64,000 nucleotides of DNA, from positions 47,578,924 to 47,642,923 of the forward strand of contig CM035437.1 in assembly GCA_020310875.1 (NCBI GenBank), given 5' to 3'. Below the pieces are notes generated by a model. It saw only the letters and a program-made list of their open reading frames with translations. It was not told where the DNA came from and ran no database searches. This DNA is from Ceratopteris richardii (lineage: Eukaryota; Streptophyta; Polypodiopsida; Polypodiales; Pteridaceae). Position 1 is the first letter of the stretch. Each line of letters starts with the position of its first letter. The translations under genes were made by a program, and so were the position numbers. Positions 21,808 to 32,629 of this stretch are shown here, piece by piece.

Positions 21808-23936
21808 TGAAATGAGGCTTGGCATGATCGCAAGCCATTTGTTGCTCATATGCGTGTTTTTGGTTGTTTGGCATATGCATTAGTACCTGAACAACATCGC
21901 AGAAAATTGGATGATAAGGCAATAAAATGTATTTTTGTTGGGTATAGTTCTCAAAGTAAAGGCTATCATCTGTATCATCCACAAACTAAACGCATTCTGG
22001 TTAGCCGTGATGGTGTTTTTGTAGAAGATGCTATTCAGCCATTGCTTTCATGTACTAAGGAGACATCTGTTAGCTCCAAAGACATGTATGATACTTTGCT
22101 GCCTCTTTTTACAGGTGGACAGTCTAGTGCTGGTCCTAATGAGGCAACTTCTTAGCCTTTGCAGGTTTCATATGATGATGCAGATCATTCCATTTCTGAT
22201 GCAGATTTACATGATGCACTTGTTGATGAGAGAGCTGATATTGAGCAGGCAAAAACTATGCCAAAATGGTTGGTGCAGACTTTGCGTGACAACAAATTAG
22301 ATGCACCTTTGTCATATCGTACTCGTTCAGGCTCTCATAGTGCCTCCTTTGCATCAGATTGCTATGCTATGGCTGCGTCTAGTCTCTGTGATGAGAATGA
22401 GCCTGTTTCTTTTGATTAAGCACACAATTCAAAAAAATTGGATGGCTGCTATGCAATCTGAATATGATGCTATAATGAAGAATTGTACATGGTCTTTATG
22501 TGACTTGCCTCCTGGCAAGAAGGCCATTGGCACTAAGTGGGTATACAAGTTGAAGCGTAAACCTGATGGTACAATTGATAGGTATAAGGCTAGGCTTGTT
22601 GCAAAGGGTTATGCGTAGGAAAGAGGCATTGATTTTGATGAGACCTTTGCACCTACATGTTGTATGACTACTGTTCGGAGCGTTTGTGCACTTGCAGCCT
22701 ATCATGGTTGGAATGTACACCAGTTGGACATTAAAACAACATTTCTGAATGGTGACTTGCATGAAGAAGTGTATGTTTTTCAGCCCCGTGGCTTTGTGCA
22801 GAAAGGGCATGAAAACCAGGTGTGCAGGTTAAAGAAGGCATTATATGGTTTAAAGCAAGCACCACGTGCTTGGTATGAGAAGATATATGCCTATCTGGTT
22901 GCACATGGTTTTGAGAATAGTCCAACTGAAAGCACCTTATATGTTAAGCGTGCTAATGATGTGCTTCTGATCATTGTTGTCTATGTTGATGACATGCTGC
23001 TCATTGGTCCTATTGAGAAGCATATTGCTAATTTCAAGGTTGATTTGCATGCCTCATTTGAGATGTCTGATTTGGAGCATTTGCATCACTATTTGGGCAT
23101 TCAGTTTATGCAAGTTGATGGCGGAATGGCTTTGTGTCAAACAAAATATATTGACACATTATTGCAGCATTTTGGCCTTGAAGATTGTAAGCCCATTGCC
23201 ACTCCTATGGAGAGGTTTACGATTGAGTCTTCATGATGCTGGAGATGCATTTGATGTTGTTCTCTATCAGCACGATGTTGGATGCTTGATTTACTTATGC
23301 ATTACTCGGCCAGATATTCAGTTTGCTATCTCACAGATGAGCAGGTTTATGCATTGCCCAGGAGTCACGCATTGGAAGGCGGTTAAGTGCATGTTTCACT
23401 ACTTGAGTGGTACTCAGCTACTTGGGTTGTTTTATCCCAAGGGGGGATCACTATCGCCAGATTTGCATGCTTTTTTGACTCCGATTGGGCTCGTTGCTAT
23501 GACACTCGTGTGTCCTCTAGTGGTTTTTGCTTCATGCTTGGTAGCTCATGTATATCTTGGTTGAGCAAGAAGCAGCCTACTGTGGCCACTTCCAGTTGTG
23601 AGGTTGAGTAGAGGGCAGCTTTCACAGCGACTGTTGAGTGTGTGTGGCTCAGACACCTTGTGGCTGATTTGGGTGTTGGCCAGTCTTCTACCACCACCAT
23701 CTTCACTGACAGTCAGAGCGCATTGGTAGTTGTGAGGAACCCTGTGTTCCATGCTCGCACTAAGCAAATTGAGGTGCATTATCACTAATGTCAGGGAGAG
23801 GTTCTTTGTTGGGGAGATCAGCTTGGCATATGTGCCCACACAGGAGAACATTGCAGACCTTTTCACAAAGGCTCTGCCTAGGGAGAATTTTGAAGCTTTC
23901 CGCAAAGCTTTGGGCTTACTTCCTTTTGTGGAGTGA
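21808..23936 (+). pseudogene. Family B pol remnant B2 (integrase end, RT, RNase H)
   Basis: Begins in the integrase C-terminal region (VFGCLAYALVPEQHRRKLDD) parallel to B3 at 49548. The linker runs from 21990 to 22420. RT follows at 22424-23236 (KARLVAKGYA, then a TAG, DFDETFAPT, LDIKTTFLNGDL, YVDD near 22983). The thumb and RNase H are in shifted frames to 23611, and the tail ADLFTKALPREN is at 23751-23936. There are at least four stops or frameshifts. A purine tract and a 230-bp LTR follow. The 5' part is lost. Confidence 0.88.
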
Positions 23937-23969
23937 TTTCCACATAGCTTGGCACTTCCAGGGGGGATT

Positions 23970-24199
23970 TGTTGATATATTTAGGTAGTGATGTGTGTGA
24001 AGACACTAGGACCACCGGGGCACTTTGTCCCTCTTTAGGAGGTTTTTTTTCCCCGGCTTGTATATACGCCTATTGCCCTAATGGGCTACTTATCTTTGTA
24101 CATTCTCTAGTAATACACTCAGTATTGTGTGTTTGTGCTCCAAGTTTGTTCTTCTTCCTTGTGTTGTTCGCATGCTTCTGCAGACATCTATCTCCAACA
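23970..24199 (+). repeat. 3' LTR of B2, 230 bp
   Basis: It starts TGTTGATATATTTAGG right after the purine tract AGGGGGGAT (23960-23969) and ends CTCCAACA. The B3 5' LTR (46882-47111) is also exactly 230 bp and shares GGGGCACTTT, CCTCTTTAGGA and TAATGCCCTAATG-type blocks. A TATA-like TGTATATACG lies near 24059. Confidence 0.88.
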
Positions 24200-24288
24200 C
24201 CTACTACATTACTTGATGAATCCATGATTTCTGCACCACTCTTATTGAAGTGAACTTCGAGCCCATGATCTGTTATTGTAGAAACTGA

Positions 24289-25332
24289 CTAAAAATTTCT
24301 TTTAAGTGTAGGTACATAGAGAACATTGGATAAATTTTTCTCAACACTTGGAGAAGTGATAAAAGAGATGGTTCGAGTTCCTTCTGCTGGACACTTGGAG
24401 TCATTTCCCACCACTACATTGATGGATTCCCATAGAGGCACTAGGGAACTATACCAATCCTTTTTAGTGGTCATATGGTGAGAAGCTCCACTATCTAAAA
24501 TCCATGGTTCATCAACACGAGCTTGAGCATATGAGCATACCTCTTCAATAGCTACCCATAGTTCCAGCTTTGCGTTGTTTGCAGATTCTTTGTTCTTCCA
24601 CGATGATTTTACAGTTCCATTCCGTTCATCACCTTTCTTCTTTCTGCAATCCTTGATGGCATCGCCTTTCTTTTCACAATAGAAGAAACTTCCTGTGAAC
24701 TTTTTCTTCTTTGGATTCTTCTTTGATCCATCAAAAGAGCCTTTACCTTTTGCATTTGCTAAGAATGCAGCATCAGTTGTAATTTGTTGATTCTTCAACC
24801 GCATCTCTTCTTCTAAAATCATAGCACAAAACTCTTCAAATGTAATGGGAGTTGGTCTTACCTGAGTGTTAAGGGTAGTTACTAATCCATCATACTTTGC
24901 TGGAAGAACACATACATATCTTCGAGCCAGCTCTTCTGGTGCTATAACAACACCAGCTGTAGCCAATTGATCTTGAAGATGTCTTATCCATTTGATAAAA
25001 TCTTCAGCCTTTTCAGAATCAGAATGCTTTTCATTTGCCAACTGATTTTCTAAATTTTGTATCCTAGTGTGGTTCTTGGTCTCATATTGATGAGCCAATA
25101 TGCCCCAAGCCTCATGTGCTTTAGTAGTATGTTGTATTAAAGTAAGCACATAATCACTTACACTAGTGACAATTGCACATAATGCATCATCATTCCGTTT
25201 CTTCCAAGCTCGTAGAAGATCTGGACCTGGCTGAATCATCAATCTTGAATTTGTTGGATCTTCAACTAGTATAGGCTCTGGATCCAATCCCATCGGTCCC
25301 ATGACAATGTCAAGTAACTCATAGGAGTCCAA
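24289..25332 (-). pseudogene. Element K Gag-protease, long open frame
   Basis: A 347-codon frame from ATG 25332. The same frame also reads Gag-like (FPPAFTEGKLDENNYTLWKFKI) upstream to about 25480 without a clear ATG, so the native start is probably lost. It contains the UBN2-type Gag core (AWGILAHQYETKN, FIKWIRHLQDQL). In the zinc knuckle the first Cys is Phe and the His is Asp (FFYCEKKGDAIKDC). The protease motif WILDSGASHHMT is intact. A stop at 24287 follows LKRNF, and pre-integrase sequence continues to about 24200. A defective copy with a well-kept Gag body. Confidence 0.85.
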
Positions 25333-25552
25333 AATTGCAGAAATTTTGAACTTCCAGAGTGTATAGTTGTTTTCATCTAGCTTCCCTTCAGTGAATGCAG
25401 GTGGGAAAATTCGAATAGGTACAACATTAACGTTAGGTGAAGCACCAAGATCAACAATGAAGCCATCATGTAATCACTCGAATAATCTACTGATATTCTA
25501 GTCTGCTAGTAGGCTAAAATAGTGATGCTTCTCAAGCTATTCGAACCGTATG

Positions 25553-25564
25553 GCTCTGATACCA
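25553..25564 (-). other. Primer-binding site of K
   Basis: Minus-strand TGGTATCAGAGC directly touching the LTR end at 25565; perfect copia consensus. Confidence 0.92.
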
Positions 25565-26213
25565 TGTAAGACAATAGTTATGCAATATAACACAAGAGCA
25601 GTAGCAAAGAAGATAACAGATATAGGAGAATCTCAACAATTTTCTACTAGCAGCAAGTGCAAAGATGATGGCGTTGTCCACCCGTGTGCTCTCAAGGTAG
25701 AGATTAAATGGTGATCTAGAAAACTCTAGATAGGGAGATACAAGGTAGAGGTATGCTAGCTCGATTCAATGTCTCAGGTAGTGCAAAAGTCATGTATATA
25801 TAGGATCATGGGTGGCCTTCCATGGACGACTATAGATGGGTGATAGAGCATGGGCGGACACCGGCCGTGTAATTGCCATACATGGCTTAGATCGGTTGAA
25901 CCGACCTAACAAATATAAATGATTTTTGACTCAGATAGGGAATATTCCATGGAATATTCTCTTTACCGTCAGGTCGGGGGTATTGCCCCCAGACCCCCCT
26001 CGACCCCCCTAGCCAGGGGCCCGCTGGTCCCCTTCGACCCCCCAGCCAGGGCTGCTCGCCGCTACCCCAGACCCCACAATTGTGGACCTCAGTAACTCCC
26101 TTTCCTTGCAATACCTTACATGGTCCAATATGACCTTCATCCAACATACAAGTTGGGATTCCCATCAATTGGGTAATGCACGCTTGGCTTCTCCTCATAA
26201 TGGGGGCCTTACA
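25565..26213 (-). repeat. 5' LTR of K, 649 bp
   Basis: On the minus strand TGTAAGGCCCCC (right edge 26213) to GTCTTACA (left edge 25565), with 6-bp inverted ends TGTAAG/CTTACA. A minus-strand TATA box (CTATATATAC) is at about 25793-25802. A strongly C-rich + strand block (25970-26060) lies in U3. Confidence 0.9.
25970..26060 (-). repeat. G-run block in the K U3
   Basis: On the minus (sense) strand, runs of four to six G are separated by short loops such as GTCGA and GTCT, with two copies of a CTAGGGGGGTCGA-like unit. It is the most GC-rich stretch in the window and lies about 170-260 bases upstream of the K TATA box. Confidence 0.7.
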
Positions 26214-27308
26214 AAATGTGCATACAATGATGAGGGGTAGACATTGATCATATACTAACAGTTTTCCCTTGTAGTGAAGGTGTCCAAAATTAGAGTACTC
26301 ATGAGTATTGCAACTACCAAGAATTGGATGATATATTAGATGGATGTGAAGAACACGTTTCTCAATGGATGGATCTCAGAAGAGGACTACATGGCTCAAC
26401 CCCTTGGTTTTGAAGAATCACAACATCGTGAATATGTTTTCAGATTAAGAAGATCCTTATATGGGCTAAAGCAAGCTCCAAGAGCTTTGAATCATAGACT
26501 AGCTACTTGTAGGGACAAAGGATTTGTGGTGAGCAAGAGAGATCCCTCTCTGTTCATTAAAAGATCACATGGAGAAGTAATATATCTATGTGTACATTTG
26601 GATGCAAATATAGTAATAGTTAATGATGCTCAAGGATTATAAGAATCAAACATAAAATGAAGGAAGATTTCAAGATAATTGATCTAGGGAATGTCATGTA
26701 CTTCATTAGATTGGAAGTCTTATATAGAGAGCATGTTATGTTCCTTACTCAAAAGAAATACATCAAAGATATGAGTACAACATTCAAGATGGAAAATGCT
26801 AAGGTTGTAGGTTTTGCTATGGACGTGAGTTAAAAGTTAAGTGCTCATGAAAGAGATCTTGTCGAAGATGTGACAAGGTATCTTAGCTTAGTGGGGAGTC
26901 TCTATTATGATACTCTCACAAGAGAAGACATCAGCTATAGTGTGAGTGTACAAAGTCAGTTCATGCACTCACCTAGGAAAACACATATGTATGTGGTGAA
27001 AAGGATCTTGAAGCATCTCAAAGGGAGAATGAATGAAGGCCTATTCTATTCATACACCTTTGATATAGATACTAAGATCTTTTCTGATGTAGATTGGGCA
27101 AGATCAAGAGAAGATATGAGAAGTACATCTAGTTATCTATCATTTGTAGGTTTTAATCTGATTTCTTAGTCATAAAATAAGAAACCTAATATTTTTTCTC
27201 ATCTAAAGAGGTTGAATATAGAGGATTGAGTAATGATACTCAAGATGCAATATGGATCGAGACATTACACACTAATTTATGAATGAAGTCATCTACTCCT
27301 TACATATT
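26214..27308 (+). pseudogene. Element E reverse transcriptase to RNase H, first part
   Basis: It begins in the RT fingers just after the K LTR (a KG-C-A-like start, then VVKVSKIRVLMSIATTKNW). The palm shows MDVKNTFLNGWISEE; the active-site region reads VHLDANI instead of the usual VYVDDI, so YVDD is lost. The thumb and RNase H follow (SVSVQSQFMHSPRK, FSDVDWARSREDMRS, VEYRGL), with several stops. The frame breaks off at STPYIF, and GDNMSALHLA continues at 34464 beyond the D2 insertion. Confidence 0.88.
27304..27308 (+). repeat. Target-site duplication of D2, left copy (ATATT)
   Basis: ATATT here and at 34464-34468 flank D2; rejoining the two sides restores the expected RNase H order of E. Confidence 0.85.
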
Positions 27309-27504
27309 TTTCACAAGGAAGGAGATAAGGAAGAGAGCTCACACACACATACACTCACAATCAAAGAGAAGGACACACTCAGATTGAGGCAAGGAAGAAT
27401 GATCTTCTTCTTCTTCTATTACATAAAAGGAATGTACAAGAATGACCTAAAAAACAAGAATACAACAGGTGCAATATATAAAGACTAGTACATAAGGAAA
27501 AACA
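27309..27504 (-). repeat. Left LTR remnant of D2
   Basis: It matches the U5 end of the D1 and D2 right LTRs: the CACAAGGAAGGAG start, AAAGAGAA, then TTCTTCTTC and ACATAAAAGGAATG blocks. The terminal TGTCAC reads TTTCAC. It stops at 27504, where TGTGAG of an F-type LTR begins. Confidence 0.8.
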
Positions 27505-28560
27505 TGTGAGAAGAGATGGTGTTATAATCCAAAGATGAGGCTGGTACTACAATAAGGTGCTCTACACCTTCCAAGTTGCAATCCAAGAATGCTTAGTAGA
27601 CACTTTGAGCTTGCTAATGATGCAATAAAACCTCCTTAGTTCTTTGGAAGATCATTCTCCAATTGCTTCATTAAAAAAAAAACTCAAAACAAAATAGATG
27701 ATAAAAAACTTGCTATTTTGGGATGGAAAGCACTCTCAAATTTTACTTAGAGCTCATAGTCTGCTAAACATTGACTAGAGGAACTTTTTAGATATTCAAT
27801 TGAATATATGATGAATCTAAAGCAACAAATTTGATGAATTTTAATGGACTATAATGAGAGAAACCAATTTAGGAACATTGGGGTGTCATCCCAACTTTTC
27901 AACAATAATCTCTTTGCATACATATGTCACTTCAAATTGATGTAGCGCACAGAGTAAAGATCCAAATGTGATGAAAATTGAGATCAAGCAAAAAGATTTA
28001 TCATTTTAACTATAGCAATTTAAAACACTTCAAAAGAGTAACTAGACAAAGAGTTATCACTGATCAAAGTTGACTGAAAAACATAGAGTAAACCTGAGAC
28101 AATAGTTTTGGAAGACTCCAAGAATAGTCTAAGAAATCAATCTGTATTGAACATATAGTATATGAAATGATTAGGCATGAAGCATGGAAAGGAGGAGCAC
28201 AATGTGTGCTTCAATGATAATCGAAATCTTGAGTATAATCTCCTCTAAATGTCTGCTCTGCCGTGTGACTCTCTTCATGAGTTTTTATAGGAGTTTTTGA
28301 ATTCAAACTTGGTGGGACTCCACCTAAAAGTTCCTCCATTACAGGGAATCTCATTTAACCGATTTACCCTACTTGGATTTCATGATTTGCACCTACCAAA
28401 GTTGCAAGATTGCTTTTTACCTTTTACATTTGAAGTCTTTTACTTTTCTACTTTTACAAGAGAAAGGTTTTATGGCTTCTCTCATTGAGAGTTCATAATT
28501 AAAAGCTCATTACACAAATGATTTTAATCAAGCACTAGGCTTGGAAAAATGCACCAACAT
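27505..28560 (-). repeat. Family F LTR (F2), 1,056 bp
   Basis: On the minus strand it starts TGTTGGTGCATT (right edge 28560) and ends CTCACA (left edge 27505). Size and ends match the F1 LTR (1,052 bp), as do the GGAAGATCA and AAAAAACTTGCTATTT blocks. A minus-strand TATA-like box is near 28281-28290. A polypurine tract (inverse TCTCCCCCTCAAG) touches the right edge. Confidence 0.82.
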
Positions 28561-28870
28561 CTCCCCCTCAAGCCTAGCATGCTTGATAGCCCTTCACTAA
28601 TTGTGCCCTTCAAGTATTTAAGCACTCTCTTGGCTGCTTTCATATGTAGCTTCCTTGGCTTATGCATAAATTGACTGAGTATGCTAACACTATAGCATAT
28701 ATCCACCCTTGTGAGAGTAGCATAGATCAAGATTCCTACTAAGATTTGATAGCTTGTGATGTCCTCAATGAATTCTCCTTCATAAGAACTTAGCTTATGG
28801 CTCATCTCCATGGGTGTACTTGCACACTTAGAATTCTCCGTTTTGAATTTAGAAAGCATGTATAAACTCA
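28561..28870 (-). pseudogene. F2 RT C-terminal remnant with RNase H deleted
   Basis: Reading leftward from about 28868: CASTPMEMSHKLSSYEGE, ATLTRVDICYSVSILSQFM and LKYLKGTISEG. Then, without any RNase H, the sequence jumps to the polypurine tract near 28590. About 500 bases of the normal element are missing. It fits F1 better than the D2 RT to its right. Confidence 0.72.
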
Positions 28871-28874
28871 ATAC

Positions 28875-29560
28875 CTATTTCGTATGTATAAACTCAATGC
28901 CCAAGAAATAACGCAACACACCAAGATCTTTCATGTCAAATTCTTGCATAAGAATTTGCTTTACCTCTTTAATGCTTTCTTCATTATCACCACCAACAAT
29001 CAAGTCATCAACGTAAATAGCCACAATTGTGATGCCATCATCACCCTTGCTTACATATAATGAATGATCTACATCATACATAGAAAACCCAATGGTGGTA
29101 AGTAATCAGCAATCCTTGCATGCCATGCACGAGGAGCTTGCTTAAACCCATACAAAGCCTTTTGCAATCTGAAAAAATATTCTGGATGCTTTGAATCTTC
29201 GTATCCTTATCCTTGTGTTTGGTCCATGTATACTTCTTCTTGTAACTCACCATGTAGGAAAGCATTCTTTACATCCATCTGATGCAAACTCCATCCTTTT
29301 GTTGTAGCTAATGCAACAAGTGTTTTGACAGTAGACATTTTATCTATAGGGATGGATGTTTCCTCATAATCAATTTCGTATGTTTGTGCATATGATTTTG
29401 CTACCAATTGTGCTTTGTACCTACTTATGCTACCATCTGCATTCTGTTTTACCTTGTAAACCCACTTGCGACCTATGTGCTTTTTCCCTTGTGGCAATGG
29501 AACCAGCTTCCGTGTATCATTTCCATAGAGTGCAGCCATCTCCTCATCCATAGTTTTTTA
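28875..29560 (-). pseudogene. D2 reverse transcriptase remnant
   Basis: From the right: EMAALYGNDTRKLVPLPQGKK and IGRKWVYKVKQNADGSISRYKAQLVAK. DYEETSIPIDKM follows where FSPV is usual, then MDVKNAFLHGELQEEVYMDQ. After a frameshift near 29200 come the palm and AIYVDDLIVGG (YVDD intact, near 29010) and YFLGIEFIH. It ends in a stop at about 28875, next to the junction with F2. Confidence 0.85.
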
Positions 29561-30640
29561 CCAATCTACATTTCCAATTGCATCTTCAAAATAAGAGGGT
29601 TCGACATCTTGTATTACCTTTGTCATGTAGGCACAATGACGAGCCATGTAACTATCATATGTCCACCATTGCACTGAATTCCGCATTCTTCCAGATCTTC
29701 TTAGTCCTAGGTAACTTTTCCTTGTATCATCTACATATGCATTTCTTACAGCTTGAGTCTTCACAGAGGGCAATCCAAGCTCCTCATCAAGGCTCTTTTC
29801 CAAACTCCTTGAATCTCCATCAATGTCTTCAAAATCTGTAGATGTTTTACTAGCAATAGAAAGATTTTCTTTACCTTTTTTGGATGTATTTGATGAATTT
29901 TCTGGAATCAAATTTCCATTCAATCTTCCACTTCATGGATTTGAGTTGGAACTATTGCATGCTGATGCATCTGGTCCACTCAGAACTTGAGATTTTACAC
30001 TTGATTTTTCAACATTTTCTTTGTCACTTGGTTGAAGATTTAGTCCTTCTTTGACATCTACATAGAAGCTTGACCTTTCATCAAATACCACATCTTTGCT
30101 TACCATCACCTATCGTGTGAGTGGGTTATAACATTTATATCCCTTTTGTTCAAGGGAGTATCCAATGAAGACACATTTTTTTGCTTTTGAATTAAGCTTC
30201 ATCCTCAACTCATTTGGAACATGTACATATGCAATACAACCAAAAACTTTCATATGTGATAAGTTTGGCTTTTTACCTGTAAATTTCTCTTCAAGTGTAA
30301 CTTGATGTACAACATCACTCAGAGTTTTGTTCATGATGTATACAACACTATGCAAAACTTCTAACCAATTACAATGAGGAATATTCTTCTCAGCCATTTA
30401 GGCTCTTGCTATTTTTGCAATGTCTATTTTGCATTCAGTAAGGCCATTCTGTTGTGGTGTGTATCTGCATGAAAACTGATATCAAATTCCATGATTTTTA
30501 AGAAAGTTGTTGAACTCATTTGACATGTATTCACCTCCTCCATCACACCTTAATGTTTGAATATATCTCCGTGTCTACTTTTCCACCATAGCTTTAAAAT
30601 TTAGGAAGTGAGTGAACACCTCAATCTTCTCTTTCATGAA
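29558..30640 (-). pseudogene. D2 integrase C-terminus and linker remnant
   Basis: The linker (29923-29558) shows LGLRRSGRMRNSVQWWTYDSY. Between 29930 and 30110 it is frameshifted. The integrase C-terminal domain (30397-30110) has LSHMKVFGCIAYVHVPNELR and KKCVFIGYSLEQKGYKCYN. The catalytic core at 30400-30640 is in broken frames, with QQNG and GGEY-like pieces still visible. A dead integrase. Confidence 0.8.
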
Positions 30641-31447
30641 ATATACCCATACTTTTCATGTATGGTCATCAATGAAAGTAACATAAAACCTGCAACCGCC
30701 CATAGATGTGGTCTTTCAGGACCCCAAACATTTGTATGTACTATTTCTAGCACATTCTCACTAAGATGATTGTCATGCAGAAATGATGATCTTGAGTGTT
30801 TACCAAATTGACATGCTGCACATACCTTTTGCATCTCTGCAACCTTGAAATTTGGTAGTCCATGGAGAATCTCCTTTGAATGCATCAATTTCAGCCTTTG
30901 CAAGTTTGCATGTTCAATCCGTTTGTGCCACATCTCTATATATGCAATAACTCTTGCACCTTTTGCAAACATGGCTGCATTCATTTCACAAATTTTCACA
31001 TTTAAGGTGAACATCCTACCCACTTTGTTTCCTTTGTCAATTAATCATCCATCTTGTTTATAATGTTCTACATATAACCCATCATCATTGAACCTAACTT
31101 GTATTCTTTGGTCAACCAATATCCAATAGAAACTAGATTCTTTGTTATATTTGGAACATGTAGCACACTAACAAGATGTTTTACCTTCCATCCTCAAAAG
31201 ACATTGCTATATTTCGTGTATGCTCAATAGGATGTGATGTGTCATCACCTGTTTCAACATATCCAGGAACTGGCAATTTTTGCAAACTGCTAAACCATTC
31301 CGCATGATTGATCATGTGATTTGAAGCACCTGAATCAACATACCAGACATTATTATTCAATTTTGAAACACCAGTAGACATTGTATTCATCATATGATGT
31401 TGAAGCATGAATAGGTTTTTCAGAATCATCTGCACTTGTGGATGCAT
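30634..31447 (-). pseudogene. D2 protease and pre-integrase/zinc-binding region
   Basis: The protease (31447-31181) keeps the active site YVDSGASNHM. A gap of frame-broken sequence follows, then 31023-30634 with MWHKRIEHANLQRL (the second His of HHCC is shifted in a R-I-E-H motif) and CAACQFGKHSR. The integrase core begins IVHTNVWGP, so the first catalytic Asp is Asn, as in element C. Confidence 0.85.
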
Positions 31448-31479
31448 ATATGTTTTGTTGCCTTCTATTATTTTGATTC

Positions 31480-32350
31480 TTCAACTTGCAATCATGTTCA
31501 AAGTGTTTAGGTTTATCACAATTCCAACGTCCTTTATTGTCATTACCTGAATCATTTCTTTGGAAACTTTTGCAGCCTCTTTGGCCCCCTTGCCTCAAAA
31601 CTGTTCTCTACCGCCTCCATGATTTAGTTGTTGAACTTGGTCTTGGTTATTGTGTCCTCTTCCACTTCCAAAGCCTTTGTCTCTTCCTCTTCCTCTTCCA
31701 GAGTAGAATACATGATTAGAACTAGGTTTTCCTTGGGAGTTTGAATCCTCACCAAGATTATTTTCTTCACTAATCAACATAGATACCAGATCAACAAAGT
31801 TCAAAATATTTTCCCTAGTTTGTATAGAAGTTCTGAACTGCTTATATGTATCTCATCGACCATGAAGGCACACTTACACCTTATCATCATCATCATCATC
31901 ATTCACATTCATGCCAATAGATGCAAGTGACTCACATATGCTTCTGATTTTTAGGGTGTAGTCAGTTAATGACATGCTTTTTTTCTCCAAAGTATGTAGC
32001 TCATTCTTGAGTTGCAATTTTTGTGCCTTTGTATTGGTCTCATACAAAGTGACCAAATTGTTCTAAGCCTCTTTCAGAGTCTTGACATCCTGTATGTGTC
32101 CAATCATGCTATTGGGTATGCTAATAGATAGCCAATATGTTACCTTTCATGCTATCGGGTATGCTAATAGATAGCCAATATGTTATCCATTCCTTTCTAG
32201 TAACTATAGAGTTTTTTCATTCTCTCCTTTGATGTACTTCCAGTAGCCTTTTCCCATCAAGAAATTTTTCATTCTGAATATCCAATCATGAAAGTTGCTC
32301 TTGTCTAGCTTATTGCTCACAAGCTCAGTCATTTCATCTATATTTGCCAT
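31480..32350 (-). pseudogene. D2 gag remnant
   Basis: Start at ATGGC 32350, then MTELVSNKLDKSNFHDW. Early stops near 32200 and a small internal duplication (32085-32165 versus 32140-32190, sharing GGGTATGCTAATAGATAGCC) break it. Further on are LKNELHTLEKKSMSLTDY, an Arg/Gly-rich run and a zinc-knuckle zone near 31490-31530 (CDKPKHFEHDC, first Cys pair damaged). Confidence 0.78.
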
Positions 32351-32629
32351 TTCTGTAGCAATTCACAACACTACAAGACACTACAAGCAACACTTCTCAC
32401 TGAACACTATGGCACTATGACATGATAGTTTGATCTCAGACAAACACATTTTTCATGTATCAAAAGTACATGAAATCGCTTGAAATTCTAAGTCTAGAAT
32501 ATATGAGTGTTGACGCAAGTTACACTTTTGCAAACTGACCATTTTTTTTGGGGCCCATCTTGCAGGCTAGGTCGAGATGGCTTTGAAACTCTGATCTGAC
32601 AAAAACAAGTGACCCTAAAGGGATAAATC

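Larger units (their letters stand above)
24200..26213 (-). mobile_element. Copia element K, 5' half, minus strand
   Basis: It has a complete 5' LTR, primer-binding site, gag and protease, and the beginning of the pre-integrase segment. Its remaining part stops exactly where the B2 LTR ends (24199/24200), so the two are joined by insertion or recombination. On the right its LTR abuts reverse transcriptase of element E. Confidence 0.82.
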
